Notes: a model not told the origin generated them from the letters alone. A stretch of DNA of 64,000 nucleotides from Streptomyces achromogenes (GCF_030816715.1 NZ_JAUSYH010000001.1:4898001-4962000); one strand, 5' to 3'; counted from the first letter of the stretch, positions 41,698 through 50,060 are shown. Program-made: numbers and translations.

Positions 41698-42852
41698 GTG
41701 AGCAGCACCAGCAGCGACCCGGCCGGCGCCGTCGAACGCGCCCTGCGGACCGCCCTCTACGACACGGCCGACGCCGCCCTCGACGCGGGCGCGTCCCTGC
41801 TCGCCGCCGATCCCGCTTCGGACGCGGAACTCGCGCGGCGCGGCGCGGAGTTCGTGGCGGCGCTGTGGCGGCGCGGCTGGCAGCCCGCGGACCTCGTGCG
41901 GATCGTGCGGCGCGACCTGGAGGGCGCCCATGTGGGCCTCGTCGCGGCGCTGATCCGCGCACAGGCGCGCGACGACCGGGCGCGCGGTCGCCGCTGGGCG
42001 GCCCAGCTGGCGGAGCTGCCGACCGGTCCGCCCCCGTCCGGCGACCGTTTCTCGCACGCCACCGCGGTCCTGGAGCTCTACCGTCTGCTGCTGCGCCTGC
42101 CCGGCCTCGACCCTCTCGACGAGCCCGGGCACGGGCGCGGCCATCACCACCGGGGGCCGGCGGCCGGGTCGCCCGCGGACTCCTCCGCCCGCATGCTCAC
42201 CCGTATCCGCGCGCTGCTCGCGAAGGCCGAGGCGACCGGCTTCCCGGAGGAGGCCGAGGCGCTCACGGCGAAGGCGCAGGAGCTGATGGCCCGGCACAGC
42301 GTCGACGAGGCCCTGCTCGACGCGCGGGCGCCGGCCCCGGACGCGCCCGGGGCCTGCCGGATCGGCGTCGAGCCACCGTACGAGCAGGCCAAGGCGGTGC
42401 TGCTGGACGCGGTCGCCGACGCCAACCACTGCCGGGCGGTGTGGAACGAGCCGTTCGCCTTCTCCACGGTCGTCGGCTTCGAGGCGGACCTCGAGGCCGT
42501 GGAACTGCTCTACACCTCGTTGCTGGTGCAGGCCCAGTCGGCGATGGCGAAGGCGGAGGCGGCGCAGCGGGCGAGCGGCCGCCGGCGGACCAAGACCTTC
42601 CGGCAGTCGTTCCTCGCCGCGTACGCCCACCGCGTCGGCACCCGCCTCAGGGCCGCCGCCGAGACCCAGGTCTCCGACGACCTGCTGCCGGTCCTCGCCT
42701 CCCGCGAGGTCGCGGTCACCGCGGCGACGGACCGCATGTTCCCGCAGACGGTCTCCACCCGTCTGCGCGGCGTCACCGACGAGGCGGGCTGGACCGAGGG
42801 CGCCGAGGCGGCGGACCGGGCCCGCGTGCGGTCCCGGCCCCGCCTGCCGTGA
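41698..42852 (+). CDS. DUF2786 protein of unknown function
   Basis: 384 aa. The DUF2786 core is the MLTRIRALLAKAEATGFPEEAEALTAKAQELMARHSVDEA stretch (about 165-204, quoted here by its helix), followed by a helical C-terminal part with FRQSFLAAYAHRVGTRL. The N-terminal part is an Ala/Arg-rich helical region. GTG 41698 lies 7 bases after CACGAT, so the transcript could be leaderless. Function unknown; divergent from the PolA-like gene. Confidence 0.8.
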   Translation: MSSTSSDPAGAVERALRTALYDTADAALDAGASLLAADPASDAELARRGAEFVAALWRRGWQPADLVRIVRRDLEGAHVGLVAALIRAQARDDRARGRRWAAQLAELPTGPPPSGDRFSHATAVLELYRLLLRLPGLDPLDEPGHGRGHHHRGPAAGSPADSSARMLTRIRALLAKAEATGFPEEAEALTAKAQELMARHSVDEALLDARAPAPDAPGACRIGVEPPYEQAKAVLLDAVADANHCRAVWNEPFAFSTVVGFEADLEAVELLYTSLLVQAQSAMAKAEAAQRASGRRRTKTFRQSFLAAYAHRVGTRLRAAAETQVSDDLLPVLASREVAVTAATDRMFPQTVSTRLRGVTDEAGWTEGAEAADRARVRSRPRLP

Positions 42853-42893
42853 CCGCGCGCCGGCGGACGTCCCTCGGTCGCCGACGGGGCGAC

Positions 42894-42956
42894 CGTCAGC
42901 CGTCAGCCGTCAGCCGTCAGCCGTCAGCCGTCAGCCGTCAGCCGTCAGCCGTCAGC
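42894..42956. repeat. Nine perfect 7-bp tandem repeats (CGTCAGC)
   Basis: Nine identical head-to-tail copies, 63 bp, between the convergent DUF2786 and lipoprotein genes. The number is likely to vary between strains by slippage. Confidence 0.95.
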
Positions 42957-42971
42957 CGCAAGCCCGTCCGG

Positions 42972-43511
42972 TCAGTCGCCGGCCAGGTGGAAGACGCTGA
43001 CCGTCGCGTCCGGCACGCCCTTGCTCTTCAGCGCGACGGCGCCGTAGGCCCAGGGGAAGTCCGCGGTGGACGAGACGTCCGCCAGGCCGTACTTCACCGT
43101 CTTGACGGCGAGGGACTTCTCGTCGCCCTCCTTGCCGCGCACGTAGGTGATCGTGAAGGTCGCGGTGCCCTGCGCCGGGAGGGTCAGGGCCTGCGGCTCG
43201 CCGGCCTCGTCCTGCACCGCGGGCACGGAGTCGTCGCCGGCCTGGAGGATGACCTGGGGGAAGCCGGCCAGGGTGCACTCCTTGCCCTTGTTGGTGAGCG
43301 TGACGGTGACGTTGCCGGTGTCCCCGGCGGCGGGCGCGGCGTCGACGGGGCCGACCTCCTGGCCGAGGTCGCCGGCCGCGCAGGCGGACCCGGTGGCGGG
43401 GGAGCCCGCGGCCTTGCCCTCGTCGCCGGAGCCGCTGTCGTCCCCGCCTGAGCAGGCGGTGAGGAGCAGGGCCGCGGCGAGAGCGGTGACGGTGATGGGA
43501 ACGGCGCGCAT
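42972..43511 (-). CDS. Secreted lipoprotein, DUF4232-like
   Basis: 179 aa with a lipoprotein signal (MRAVPITVTALAAALLLTAC; lipobox LTAC, Cys20) and a Gly/Ser/Asp spacer. A beta-rich domain follows, like DUF4232 (QEVGPVDAAPAAGDTGNVTV, LAGFPQVILQAG, VSVFHLAGD). It should be anchored to the outer face of the membrane. Function unknown. ATG 43511. Confidence 0.82.
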   Translation of the reverse strand: MRAVPITVTALAAALLLTACSGGDDSGSGDEGKAAGSPATGSACAAGDLGQEVGPVDAAPAAGDTGNVTVTLTNKGKECTLAGFPQVILQAGDDSVPAVQDEAGEPQALTLPAQGTATFTITYVRGKEGDEKSLAVKTVKYGLADVSSTADFPWAYGAVALKSKGVPDATVSVFHLAGD

Positions 43512-43614
43512 GAGTGGTTCCTCGGGTCTGGTCGTGACGACGGTGCTCCCAGGATCATCACGCACGCGCGCGGTTCCGCGCCGCGCGCCCCCGCCCTGAC
43601 CGCTGTCCGGCTGT

Positions 43615-44283
43615 TCAGAGGCTGCGGGCGGTGATGTCGCCGTAGGCGGTGGTGGCCTGGATGGCGAGGCCGGCGGCGGCGCCGTCGGTGTTGGCGAGGG
43701 CGTTGTGGATGCGGCCGTAGGTGGTGCCGGCGTCGAGGGAGGCGGAGACCCCGCGGGCGGCGCCGACGGTGATGGCGCCGGCCTCGGTGCGCAGGACGAC
43801 CGTGCCGTGCACGGCCTCGGCGACGTGCAGGTCGCCCTTCTGGGTGCTGATCCGGGCGGGGCCGGTGAGGCGACCGACGAAGACGTCGCCGGCGAGAAGG
43901 GTGAGCCGGGCGCTCGCCGCCTCGTCGATCTTGACCGTGCCCTGCGCGCCCTCGAAGGCGACGTCGCCGAGCCGGCCGACACCGCGGAACTCGCCGGCCG
44001 CGGTCGTCGCCTCGACGTGCGAGCCGACGGGCAGCTGGACGGTCACCTCGAGGGCCCCGGAGGCGCCGAGGAGCTGGTTCTTCGAGGGGCCCGTGATCCG
44101 CAGGGCGCCGTCGGCGAACTCCACCGAGGTCTCCTGCGCCGCCTTCACGTCGCGGCCCTTGGCGGCGTCCGCGGGCAGCACCTCGACCGTGGTGTCGGCG
44201 CGGTCGGCCGCGATGAACCGGACACGTCCCGCGGGAACGTCGAGGACGACCGAGACCGGGGCGGCGGTGGCGAACTTCTGCAT
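43615..44283 (-). CDS. DUF4097-type beta-helix protein
   Basis: 222-aa protein with the repeating beta pattern of DUF4097 (VTVQLPVGSHVEATTAAGEFRG, ISTQKGDLHVAEAVHGTVVL, YGRIHNALANTDG). No signal peptide is visible, so it is probably cytoplasmic. ATG 44283 sits behind AGGAG. It is divergent from the HTH regulator at 44507 with several GTTGC/GCAAC motifs between them, so it is the likely target of that regulator. Function unknown. Confidence 0.82.
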   Translation of the reverse strand: MQKFATAAPVSVVLDVPAGRVRFIAADRADTTVEVLPADAAKGRDVKAAQETSVEFADGALRITGPSKNQLLGASGALEVTVQLPVGSHVEATTAAGEFRGVGRLGDVAFEGAQGTVKIDEAASARLTLLAGDVFVGRLTGPARISTQKGDLHVAEAVHGTVVLRTEAGAITVGAARGVSASLDAGTTYGRIHNALANTDGAAAGLAIQATTAYGDITARSL

Positions 44284-44506
44284 CGTGCTCTCCTGTGTTC
44301 GTTGCTGTTTCCGACACAGGAAAAGCTACGTTGCGTTCTCTGCCTAGGCAACAAGTTCGTTGCGCAGAATTGACATTTAAGCAGGTGAGGGGCGCGTAAT
44401 TGTTGCAATGGATTGAAAGGCAACGCAACGTGGCGGCTTCCGTTCGTTGCAATGTATGTCGGTGAACGCTAAACTGCCGACATCGAGGCGCACGAAGGAG
44501 GCCGTG
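44284..44506. promoter_or_regulatory. Divergent control region with repeated GTTGC/GCAAC motifs
   Basis: At least six copies of GTTGC or GCAAC occur between about 44328 and 44455, including the inverted pair GCAAC AAGTTC GTTGC (44348-44363 on the + strand) and two GTTGCAATG copies near 44403 and 44445. The region is AT-richer than its surroundings. Candidate operators for the adjacent HTH protein. Confidence 0.5.
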
Positions 44507-45304
44507 ATGCCGGGAGGCAGACTCACCCAGCAGGAACGTCAGCAGATCGCGTCGGGACTGGCCGACGGCCTCGCCTACGCGGAGATCGCCAGACGTCTCG
44601 ACCGTCCCACCTCGACGATCACGCGCGAGGTGATGCGCAACGGCGGCCCCACCGCCTACCGCGCCGACCTGGCCCACCGGGCGACCGAGCGCCGTGCCCA
44701 CCGGCGCAGGCAGACGGCGCCCCGCGGGCCGGACACGTTCCCGCAGGCCCACGGACGCGACGCCGAGGCCGTGCGCGAGTACGAGGAGGCGTTCACCACC
44801 GTCCTCATGGCCTCGGGCATGCCGAAGATGATGTCCAGGGTCATGGCCTGCCTCACCCTCACCGACACGGGCAGCCTCACCGCGTCCGATCTCGTGCAGC
44901 GCCTCCAGGTCAGCCCCGCGTCAGTCTCCAAGGCGATCACGTACCTCGAGGAGCAGGCCTTCGTCCGCCGGGAGCGCGACCAACGCCGCCGCGAGCGCTA
45001 CGTGGTCGACGACGACGTCTGGTACCAGTCGATGCTGGCCAGCGCCCGGGCTCTCACCCAAGTGATCGACGTCGCACGGCAGGGCGTCGGAATCCTCGGC
45101 CCGGCCACCCCGGCCGCCGCCCGCCTCGAGAACATCGCCCGCTTCCTGGACTTCGTCAGCGAGAGCACGATCCGGGCGGCGGAGCAGGCCCGCGCGGTGC
45201 TGCACACGAAGGCCGATGCCGCGGCGCAAGCGCGCGAGGGCGCGGGACCCGCCACCCCTGCGCCCACCCGCGAAGAGAGCCTGCGGGCGCAGGCGCCGCG
45301 CTGA
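44507..45304 (+). CDS. GbsR/MarR-like regulator with N-terminal HTH_38 motif
   Basis: 265 aa. An N-terminal IS30-type HTH_38 (LTQQERQQIASGLADGLAYA, then EIARRLDRPTSTITREV) is followed by a MarR/GbsR winged helix (LTLTDTGSLTASDLVQRLQV, SPASVSKAITYLEEQAFVRR) and a helical, Ala-rich tail. Two DNA-binding units in one chain are unusual and fit the many repeated half-sites upstream. ATG 44507 is chosen for AAGGAGG. Predicted to control itself and the DUF4097 gene. Confidence 0.85.
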   Translation: MPGGRLTQQERQQIASGLADGLAYAEIARRLDRPTSTITREVMRNGGPTAYRADLAHRATERRAHRRRQTAPRGPDTFPQAHGRDAEAVREYEEAFTTVLMASGMPKMMSRVMACLTLTDTGSLTASDLVQRLQVSPASVSKAITYLEEQAFVRRERDQRRRERYVVDDDVWYQSMLASARALTQVIDVARQGVGILGPATPAAARLENIARFLDFVSESTIRAAEQARAVLHTKADAAAQAREGAGPATPAPTREESLRAQAPR

Positions 45305-45363
45305 GGAACGGGCCGCCGACGGGGCCGCAAGGCCCGGCCGCCGACCGGCCGCGGGCCGGCCGG

Positions 45364-45389
45364 CCCGGACGTGCGTACGTACGTCCGGG
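45364..45389. terminator. Hairpin between the HTH regulator and the lipoprotein gene
   Basis: CCCGGACGT and ACGTCCGGG with an 8-base loop between convergent genes, inside a very GC-rich spacer. Confidence 0.55.
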
Positions 45390-45390
45390 G

Positions 45391-45912
45391 CTATCCGATC
45401 CCGGCCGTGGGCAGACCCGACGGCCACTGGCCGCCCTCCGCCCTGGTGAACGTCTCCTTGCCGGCCGCGCCGGTCCAGGTGACCTCGAGGGACTTCGCGT
45501 CGACGGAATCGACCATGCCGGTCGCCCGGTCGTCCTTCCCGACCGTGCACGTCAGGTGGATCATCCGCATGCCCCCCTCCTTGCCGGCGGTCCCGCTGCA
45601 CACGCTCCCGCCGGTCACGAACAGGGCGGCCTGCTTCCCCGTGATGATCAGGGCGACGGCCTTGCCGTCCGTCGTGGCGAGCCAGCTGCCCTCCAGTTCG
45701 TCCGAGGCGGAGACGGAGTCGGAGGGCGAGGCCGCGCCGCCGCCCGGACCGCCGCCGTCCGCCGTCGCCGCCGGGGTGCTCGCGGAGTCCTCACCGGACC
45801 CCCCGTCGCCGCTGCACGCGGTCAGCGCGAGCGCGCCCGCCAGTGCGGCGGCCACCGCCGCGGCCCGCACCGTACGGCGGGACGCACCCCGCGAGAAGAT
45901 CGCCGAAGTCAC
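45391..45912 (-). CDS. Secreted lipoprotein of unknown function
   Basis: 173 aa. The Arg-rich n-region and AAAVAAALAGALALTAC lipobox mark a lipoprotein. A Gly/Ser/Ala spacer leads to a ~95-residue beta domain (ELEGSWLATTDGKAVALIIT, MIHLTCTVGKDDRATGMV, VTWTGAAGKETFTRA). GTG 45912 has GGGAG upstream; an ATG at 45966 is possible but adds 18 residues before the signal. It has two further Cys that could form a disulphide. Function unknown. Confidence 0.78.
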   Translation of the reverse strand: MTSAIFSRGASRRTVRAAAVAAALAGALALTACSGDGGSGEDSASTPAATADGGGPGGGAASPSDSVSASDELEGSWLATTDGKAVALIITGKQAALFVTGGSVCSGTAGKEGGMRMIHLTCTVGKDDRATGMVDSVDAKSLEVTWTGAAGKETFTRAEGGQWPSGLPTAGIG

Positions 45913-45999
45913 TGCAAGCTCCCGAGCTAGGACCGAAGAAAACCTGGACCTCAAGGACCGCAGCAAGCTACCAGCACGCCGCCAGGTGTTCTCCTGTCG

Positions 46000-46305
46000 C
46001 TACCAGGAGGATTTGCGCACCCCCGGCAGGTGTCCCGCGTGCGCCTGCGCGCGCAGACCCACCCGAGAAAGCCCGAACGTGCGGAAGTACCCGCGCGGAC
46101 GGCCGTCCACCTGATCCCGGTTGCGCACCCGCGTCGCGCTGGCGTCCCGCGGCTGCGCGCGCAACTCCCGCTGCGCGGCCTCCCGTTCCGCGTCCGTCGA
46201 CGACGGCCGCCGGACGGTCTCCGTCAGCTCGGCCCGCCGCGCCGCGTACCGCGCGACGATCGCCCGGCGCCGTTCGTTCTTCGCGATCTTGCTCTTCTTC
46301 GCCAT
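46000..46305 (-). CDS. rpsN: 30S ribosomal protein S14, zinc-free paralogue
   Basis: 101-aa S14 of the long, zinc-independent class: KKSKIAKNERRRAIVARYAARR, then RPRGYFRTFGLSRV and the C-terminal LPGVRKSSW; there is no CxxC. It replaces zinc-binding S14 when zinc is scarce. ATG 46305 overlaps the rpmB stop (TGATG). It shares the Zur-type control region at 46576-46590 through rpmB. Confidence 0.96.
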   Translation of the reverse strand: MAKKSKIAKNERRRAIVARYAARRAELTETVRRPSSTDAEREAAQRELRAQPRDASATRVRNRDQVDGRPRGYFRTFGLSRVGLRAQAHAGHLPGVRKSSW

Positions 46306-46541
46306 CAGACCCGCACCCCCCGCGCGCGGATCCGCGCCATGGCCGCCTCGACGCCGATCACGTCGACGGTCTTGATCCCCTTCGTGCTCAGCCGCAGCCG
46401 TACGTGCCGGCCCTCGCCCGGCAGCCAGTACCGCTTGCTCTGGACGTTGGGGTCGAAGCGGCGCGACGTGCGCCGGTGGGAGCGGGAGATGCGGTTGCCG
46501 AAGCCGGGCCGGGCGCCGGTCAGCATGCAGTGCGCGGACAT
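46305..46541 (-). CDS. rpmB: 50S ribosomal protein L28, zinc-free paralogue
   Basis: 78 aa: SAHCMLTGARPGFGNRISRSHRRTSRRF is the L28 N-terminus (shown here only as landmarks), but the CxxC pairs of zinc-binding L28 are gone, with a single Cys left. First gene of the minus-strand arm, 62 bases from rpmG on the other strand, with the Zur-type box between. Confidence 0.95.
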   Translation of the reverse strand: MSAHCMLTGARPGFGNRISRSHRRTSRRFDPNVQSKRYWLPGEGRHVRLRLSTKGIKTVDVIGVEAAMARIRARGVRV

Positions 46542-46575
46542 GGGTGACGTACCTCTCTCGAAGCGTTATCGCTAA

Positions 46576-46590
46576 TGGGATTCATTTTCA
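46576..46590. promoter_or_regulatory. Zur-type box in the divergent ribosomal promoter
   Basis: TGGGATTCATTTTCA, or TGAAAATGAATCCCA on the other strand, is an imperfect palindrome close to the Streptomyces Zur consensus as I recall it. It lies between rpmB and rpmG, where a zinc repressor would control both arms. Confidence 0.7.
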
Positions 46591-46603
46591 GTAACATAGC
46601 AGC

Positions 46604-46768
46604 ATGGCTCGCAACGAACTCCGTCCGGTCGTCAGGCTCAAGTCCACAGCGGGGACCGGATTCACCTATGTGACCCGCAAGAACCGTCGCAACGACCCCG
46701 ACCGCATGACCCTGCGCAAGTACGACCCCGTCGCCGGCCGCCACGTCGACTTCCGAGAGGAGCGCTGA
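46604..46768 (+). CDS. rpmG: 50S ribosomal protein L33, zinc-free paralogue
   Basis: 54-aa L33: MARNELRPVVRLKSTAGTGF, then YVTRKNRRNDPDRM and LRKYDPVAGRHVDFREER, without the CxxC pairs. ATG 46604 begins the plus-strand zinc-starvation operon, which continues with L31, the CobW protein and S18. It is too short for routine ORF lists but is unmistakable. Confidence 0.95.
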   Translation: MARNELRPVVRLKSTAGTGFTYVTRKNRRNDPDRMTLRKYDPVAGRHVDFREER

Positions 46769-46772
46769 ACCC

Positions 46773-47027
46773 ATGCGCAACGAGATCCACCCGCCCTACG
46801 GACCCGTGGTCTTCCGCGACCGTGCCGCGGACTATGCCTTCCTCACCCGCTCCACCATGAGCAGCGACCGGACGATCGAGTGGGAGGACGGCGTCACGTA
46901 CCCCGTCGTCGACGTCGAGATCTCCGACGTCAGCCACCCCTTCTACACCGGCACCGCGCGCGTCCTGGACACCGCCGGCCGGGTCGAGCGCTTCGAGCGG
47001 CGTTACGGGAAGCAGGGCGGGGCGTGA
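46773..47027 (+). CDS. rpmE2: 50S ribosomal protein L31 type B
   Basis: 84-aa zinc-free L31 (type B): HPPYGPVVFRDRAADYAFLT, STMSSDRTIEWEDG, SHPFYTGTARVLDTAGRVERF. No Cys residues. It starts 4 bases after rpmG, and its stop overlaps the GTG of the CobW gene. Confidence 0.95.
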   Translation: MRNEIHPPYGPVVFRDRAADYAFLTRSTMSSDRTIEWEDGVTYPVVDVEISDVSHPFYTGTARVLDTAGRVERFERRYGKQGGA

Positions 47028-48172
47028 GCCTGTCGGTGGTGATCGTCGGCGGGCTGCACGCCGACGCCCGCCGGGCGACGGTCGCCCGTCTGCTCGCCGA
47101 CGTGCCCGGCGGCGTCGTCCTGCACCACGACCTCGCGACGGCCGCGGCGGGCACGGTCGTACGGACCGTCAGGGACGCCACCGGCGTCCTCTCCGCCGGG
47201 GAGACGCCTCTGGTCGACGACTGCGCCTGCTGCGCGCTGCGCGAGGACCTGGTGCCCGAGCTGCGCCGTCTCGCCGACGACGGCGTCACCCGCCTCGCGG
47301 TCGTCGAACTGTGGGACTCCGTCGAGCCCAAGGCCATGGCCGAGGTGGTGGTGGCCGGCGGGCTCACGGTCACCGGCGTCGTCACCGCCGTCGACCCGGC
47401 ACTGCTCCTGCCCTGTCTCGGCAACGGCGACGACCTCGCCGACTGCGGCCTCGCCGCGGCCGCCACCGACCGGCGCACCGTTGCCGACACCTTCGCGCGG
47501 CAGCTGGAGTACGCGCCCGTGCTGGCCGTCGTCGACTCCGAGGAGGCCGACGACGAGGACCGCGAGCTGCTGGCGCAGCTGCATCCGACGGCCCGCCAGG
47601 TCCGGGTCACGCCCGGCGCCCGCGCGGACCCGCGGTCGCCGCTGGCCGGGGCGGTGCTGGCCGGTTTCGACGCGGAGGCCGCCGCCGCGGCCCAGCATCC
47701 GGCCTGCGCGCTGCTCCCCGCGGAGGCCGACGCGCACGGTGTGAGCACCTTCGTCTGGCACCGCCGCCGGCCGTTCCACCCGGAGCGGCTGTACGCCGCG
47801 CTGGAGGACCTGACCTGCGCGGCAGCCCGCAGCCGGGGCCGGTTCTGGCTCGCCGACAAGCCCGACGTGCTGCTCCACTGGGACGCGGCGGGCGGCGCCC
47901 TGTGCGTGGAGCCGGCCGGCCCGTGGCTGGCGTCCCTCCCCGACGCGGCCTGGGACCTGGTCCCGCCGGTGCGCCGTGCGGCGGCCGCTCTCGACTGGCA
48001 CCCCGAACACGGCGACTGCTGCCAGCACCTGGTCTTCACGTCCCCCGGCCTGGACCGCGACGGCCTCGCCCGGCTCCTGGAGTCCTGCCTGCTCACCGAC
48101 GCCGAGTACGCCGCCGGCCGCACCGCCTGGAAGCGGCTGCCGCCCGCCTTCGACACCCTCCTGGAGGTCTGA
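47024..48172 (+). CDS. CobW/COG0523-family protein with degenerate Walker A
   Basis: 382 aa, in the G3E GTPase class that includes zinc chaperones. The metal motif is DDCACCALREDL (CxCC), and the C-terminal CobW domain is present (STFVWHRRRPFHPERLYAAL, LDWHPEHGDCCQHLVF). The P-loop, usually GxxGxGKT, reads VIVGGLHADARRATVARLL and lacks the GK pair, so GTP binding is doubtful. Zur-box context indicates a role when zinc is low. GTGA overlap with rpmE2 indicates tight coupling. Confidence 0.88.
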   Translation: MSLSVVIVGGLHADARRATVARLLADVPGGVVLHHDLATAAAGTVVRTVRDATGVLSAGETPLVDDCACCALREDLVPELRRLADDGVTRLAVVELWDSVEPKAMAEVVVAGGLTVTGVVTAVDPALLLPCLGNGDDLADCGLAAAATDRRTVADTFARQLEYAPVLAVVDSEEADDEDRELLAQLHPTARQVRVTPGARADPRSPLAGAVLAGFDAEAAAAAQHPACALLPAEADAHGVSTFVWHRRRPFHPERLYAALEDLTCAAARSRGRFWLADKPDVLLHWDAAGGALCVEPAGPWLASLPDAAWDLVPPVRRAAAALDWHPEHGDCCQHLVFTSPGLDRDGLARLLESCLLTDAEYAAGRTAWKRLPPAFDTLLEV

Positions 48173-48176
48173 CCCG

Positions 48177-48413
48177 ATGCCCCGCAAGCCCGAGCGCAAG
48201 CCCGCCCAGGCCCGCCCCAACCCCCTCGACCGGGCCGGCGTCACCTACGTCGACTACAAGGACACCGACCTGCTGCGCACGTTCCTCTCCGACCGGGGCA
48301 AGATCCGCAGCCGCCGGGTGACCCGGGTCTCCGCCCGGCAGCAACGGCAACTCGCCCGAGCCGTCAAGAACGCCCGGGAGATGGCGCTGCTCCCCTACAC
48401 GTCCGCACGCTGA
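48177..48413 (+). CDS. rpsR: 30S ribosomal protein S18 paralogue
   Basis: 78-aa S18: NPLDRAGVTYVDYKDTDLLR, FLSDRGKIRSRRVTRVSARQ and a tail LLPYTSAR. Last gene of the zinc-starvation operon, 4 bases after the CobW gene. Confidence 0.95.
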   Translation: MPRKPERKPAQARPNPLDRAGVTYVDYKDTDLLRTFLSDRGKIRSRRVTRVSARQQRQLARAVKNAREMALLPYTSAR

Positions 48414-49200
48414 ACCGCGCCCCGGGCGTCTCCCGCGCCGCTCCGGCCAGGGGACGGGCGCGCAGCTGTCCTGTACACGCCCGTCCCGTCCACCCGGACC
48501 CGGTGCGCACGCGTCACCTTCCGTAGCCCCGGCCCACCCTCCTCCGTACGACGCCTCCCGCACCCGTACGAGCAGAGGTTCCCCTGGCCGTCTACTCGCT
48601 CTGGCCGCCCGGACGCAGCCGCACCCCGGCGGTGAGCCGACCGCGCCCTGATGCGTCGGGCCACCCCGCTCCGCCCCCGCGCCGACCTCCGCGTCGTGCA
48701 CGGGGGCGGCGGCCGTCGTCGTCGTGCGACGGGGAACGGGGGAGTTGCGGGGCCCCACAGGGGCGTGCGTGCCGCGCACCGTGGCCGGGCCCTGGTCGGA
48801 TCACGGCCCGGCCGCCCCGCGGACCGTCGCCCGCGGCCCGAGCGGAGGCCGGGCGTCCGCCGGAACCGATGCCTTCGCGACGGCCCTCGCGGCGGTCGCG
48901 CGGCTCCCGGCGGGGCGATCCGATCGCGTGTCGGTTCCGCGTCGACGGAACACGAAGGCCCCGGCGCGCGTCTGTCCCCGTACACGAGTAGTTCGATCCG
49001 GACGACCTTCCGGAGCACCTCCCGACGCCCGGCCGGACGGAACGACGTCGGTAAAGCGGGCGTCACAGCTGTAACCACTCAGGCACCGCGCGTGCACGTG
49101 CATCTGCTCATGCGACTGCATGTGAACGGGGTTATGATCCGGGACAGTTGACAACGGCACCAATGGCCACACAAGCCAGTGCACCACCAGGGAGCGACCT
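48414..49200. other. Gene-free 787-base stretch
   Basis: All frames here read as Arg/Pro-rich low complexity without a recognisable domain, so I see no gene. The left part is a GC-rich post-operon region. The last ~130 bases are a control region with a 17-bp element (49091-49107), a TATGAT at 49133-49138 and a TTGACA at 49146-49151 before the DUF397 gene. Confidence 0.5.
49091..49107. promoter_or_regulatory. Shared 17-bp element, copy 1 (upstream of DUF397)
   Basis: CGTGCACGTGCATCTGC is repeated exactly, in inverted orientation, at 50145-50161 near the two partner genes. It contains the palindrome TGCACGTGCA. Likely operator of the DUF397/XRE/ATPase trio. Confidence 0.6.
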
Positions 49201-49461
49201 GTGGACCACCACGTTGACGGGGGGCACGACGTGTACAACGGCATGACGGCCACACAGCTGTACGGGGTTGCCTGGCAGAAGAGCCGGCACAGCAACTCGC
49301 AGGGTTCCTGCGTGGAGTTCGCGCGCCTGCCGGGCGGTGACGTCGCGGTGCGCAACTCGCGCTTCCCCGACGGCCCGGCGCTCGTCTACACGCGCGCGGA
49401 GATCGAGGCCATGCTCCTGGGCATCAAGGACGGCGAGTTCGACCACCTGATCGGCGGCTGA
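49201..49461 (+). CDS. DUF397 protein (BldB/WhiJ-system partner)
   Basis: 86-aa DUF397 protein: WQKSRHSNSQGSCVEFARLP, VAVRNSRFPDGPALVYTRAE, and a short acidic end. Such proteins are antagonists of the neighbouring XRE/DUF5753 regulator in Streptomyces developmental systems such as whiJ and abaA. GTG 49201 behind GGAGCGACCT; a later ATG in the N-terminus is possible. Confidence 0.88.
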   Translation: MDHHVDGGHDVYNGMTATQLYGVAWQKSRHSNSQGSCVEFARLPGGDVAVRNSRFPDGPALVYTRAEIEAMLLGIKDGEFDHLIGG

Positions 49462-49553
49462 CGGCCCGGTCCGGAGCCTCACCTCGGACGAATCGGCGGA
49501 AAACGGCCCCACGACGCGCGTAGAACCAGGGCGTCGACGCGGGCCGCGCTACG

Positions 49554-50060
49554 TCATCCGGCAGGTGTGTGCAGCCGGAACAGCGCCCAGACCACCTTGC
49601 CGCCCAGGCTGCCGGAGAGCGGCTGCCAGCCCCAGCTGTCGGCGAAGGAGTCCACGAGGAACAGGCCGCGACCGGACTCCGCGGAGAAGTCCTCGCCCTC
49701 CTGCGGCAGGGGGCTGTCGTGGCTGGGATCGCGCACCGCGCACACCAGCCGCCCGGTCCAGCGCATCAGGTGCAGCCGCACGGGAGGGTGCTCCCGGTCG
49801 GGCGCGCGCGGAACGTCGTCGGCGGACAGTCCGTGTCTCAGCGCGTTGGTCACCAGCTCCGAGACGACCAGGCAGACGTCGTCGAACCGGTCGCCCACGT
49901 CCCACTGACCGAGGGTGCGCCTGGTGAACTGCCGTGCCTCGCGCACCGCTTCGTAGCGGGCGGGCAGGGCGCAGGAGACGGCGTTGGACACGGCCGCGGG
50001 ATCCAGCGGCGGAAGGCCCTGCCGTAACGGCTCGAGCATGGTCGATCCATTCGTCCCCAT
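49554..50060 (-). CDS. RsbW-like ATP-binding protein (HATPase_c_2)
   Basis: 168-aa single-domain GHKL ATPase of the anti-sigma/serine kinase type: VCLVVSELVTNALRHG (N-box), GRGLFLVDSFADSWGW (G-box). ATG 50060 is chosen because GGGAG stands 8 bases upstream, while GTG 50069 would be directly on it. It is the third member of the DUF397/XRE group. Its partner protein is unknown. Confidence 0.88.
   Translation of the reverse strand: MGTNGSTMLEPLRQGLPPLDPAAVSNAVSCALPARYEAVREARQFTRRTLGQWDVGDRFDDVCLVVSELVTNALRHGLSADDVPRAPDREHPPVRLHLMRWTGRLVCAVRDPSHDSPLPQEGEDFSAESGRGLFLVDSFADSWGWQPLSGSLGGKVVWALFRLHTPAG

Noticed and set aside
41655..43451. Long plus-strand frame reading through the 7-bp repeats
   Set aside because: Off-frame to the DUF2786 and lipoprotein genes and made of low-complexity Arg/Pro/Gly sequence.
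48395..49078. Open frames in the 787-base gap before the DUF397 gene
   Set aside because: All are Arg/Pro-rich with no domain, and several overlap on both strands; no convincing ribosome site.
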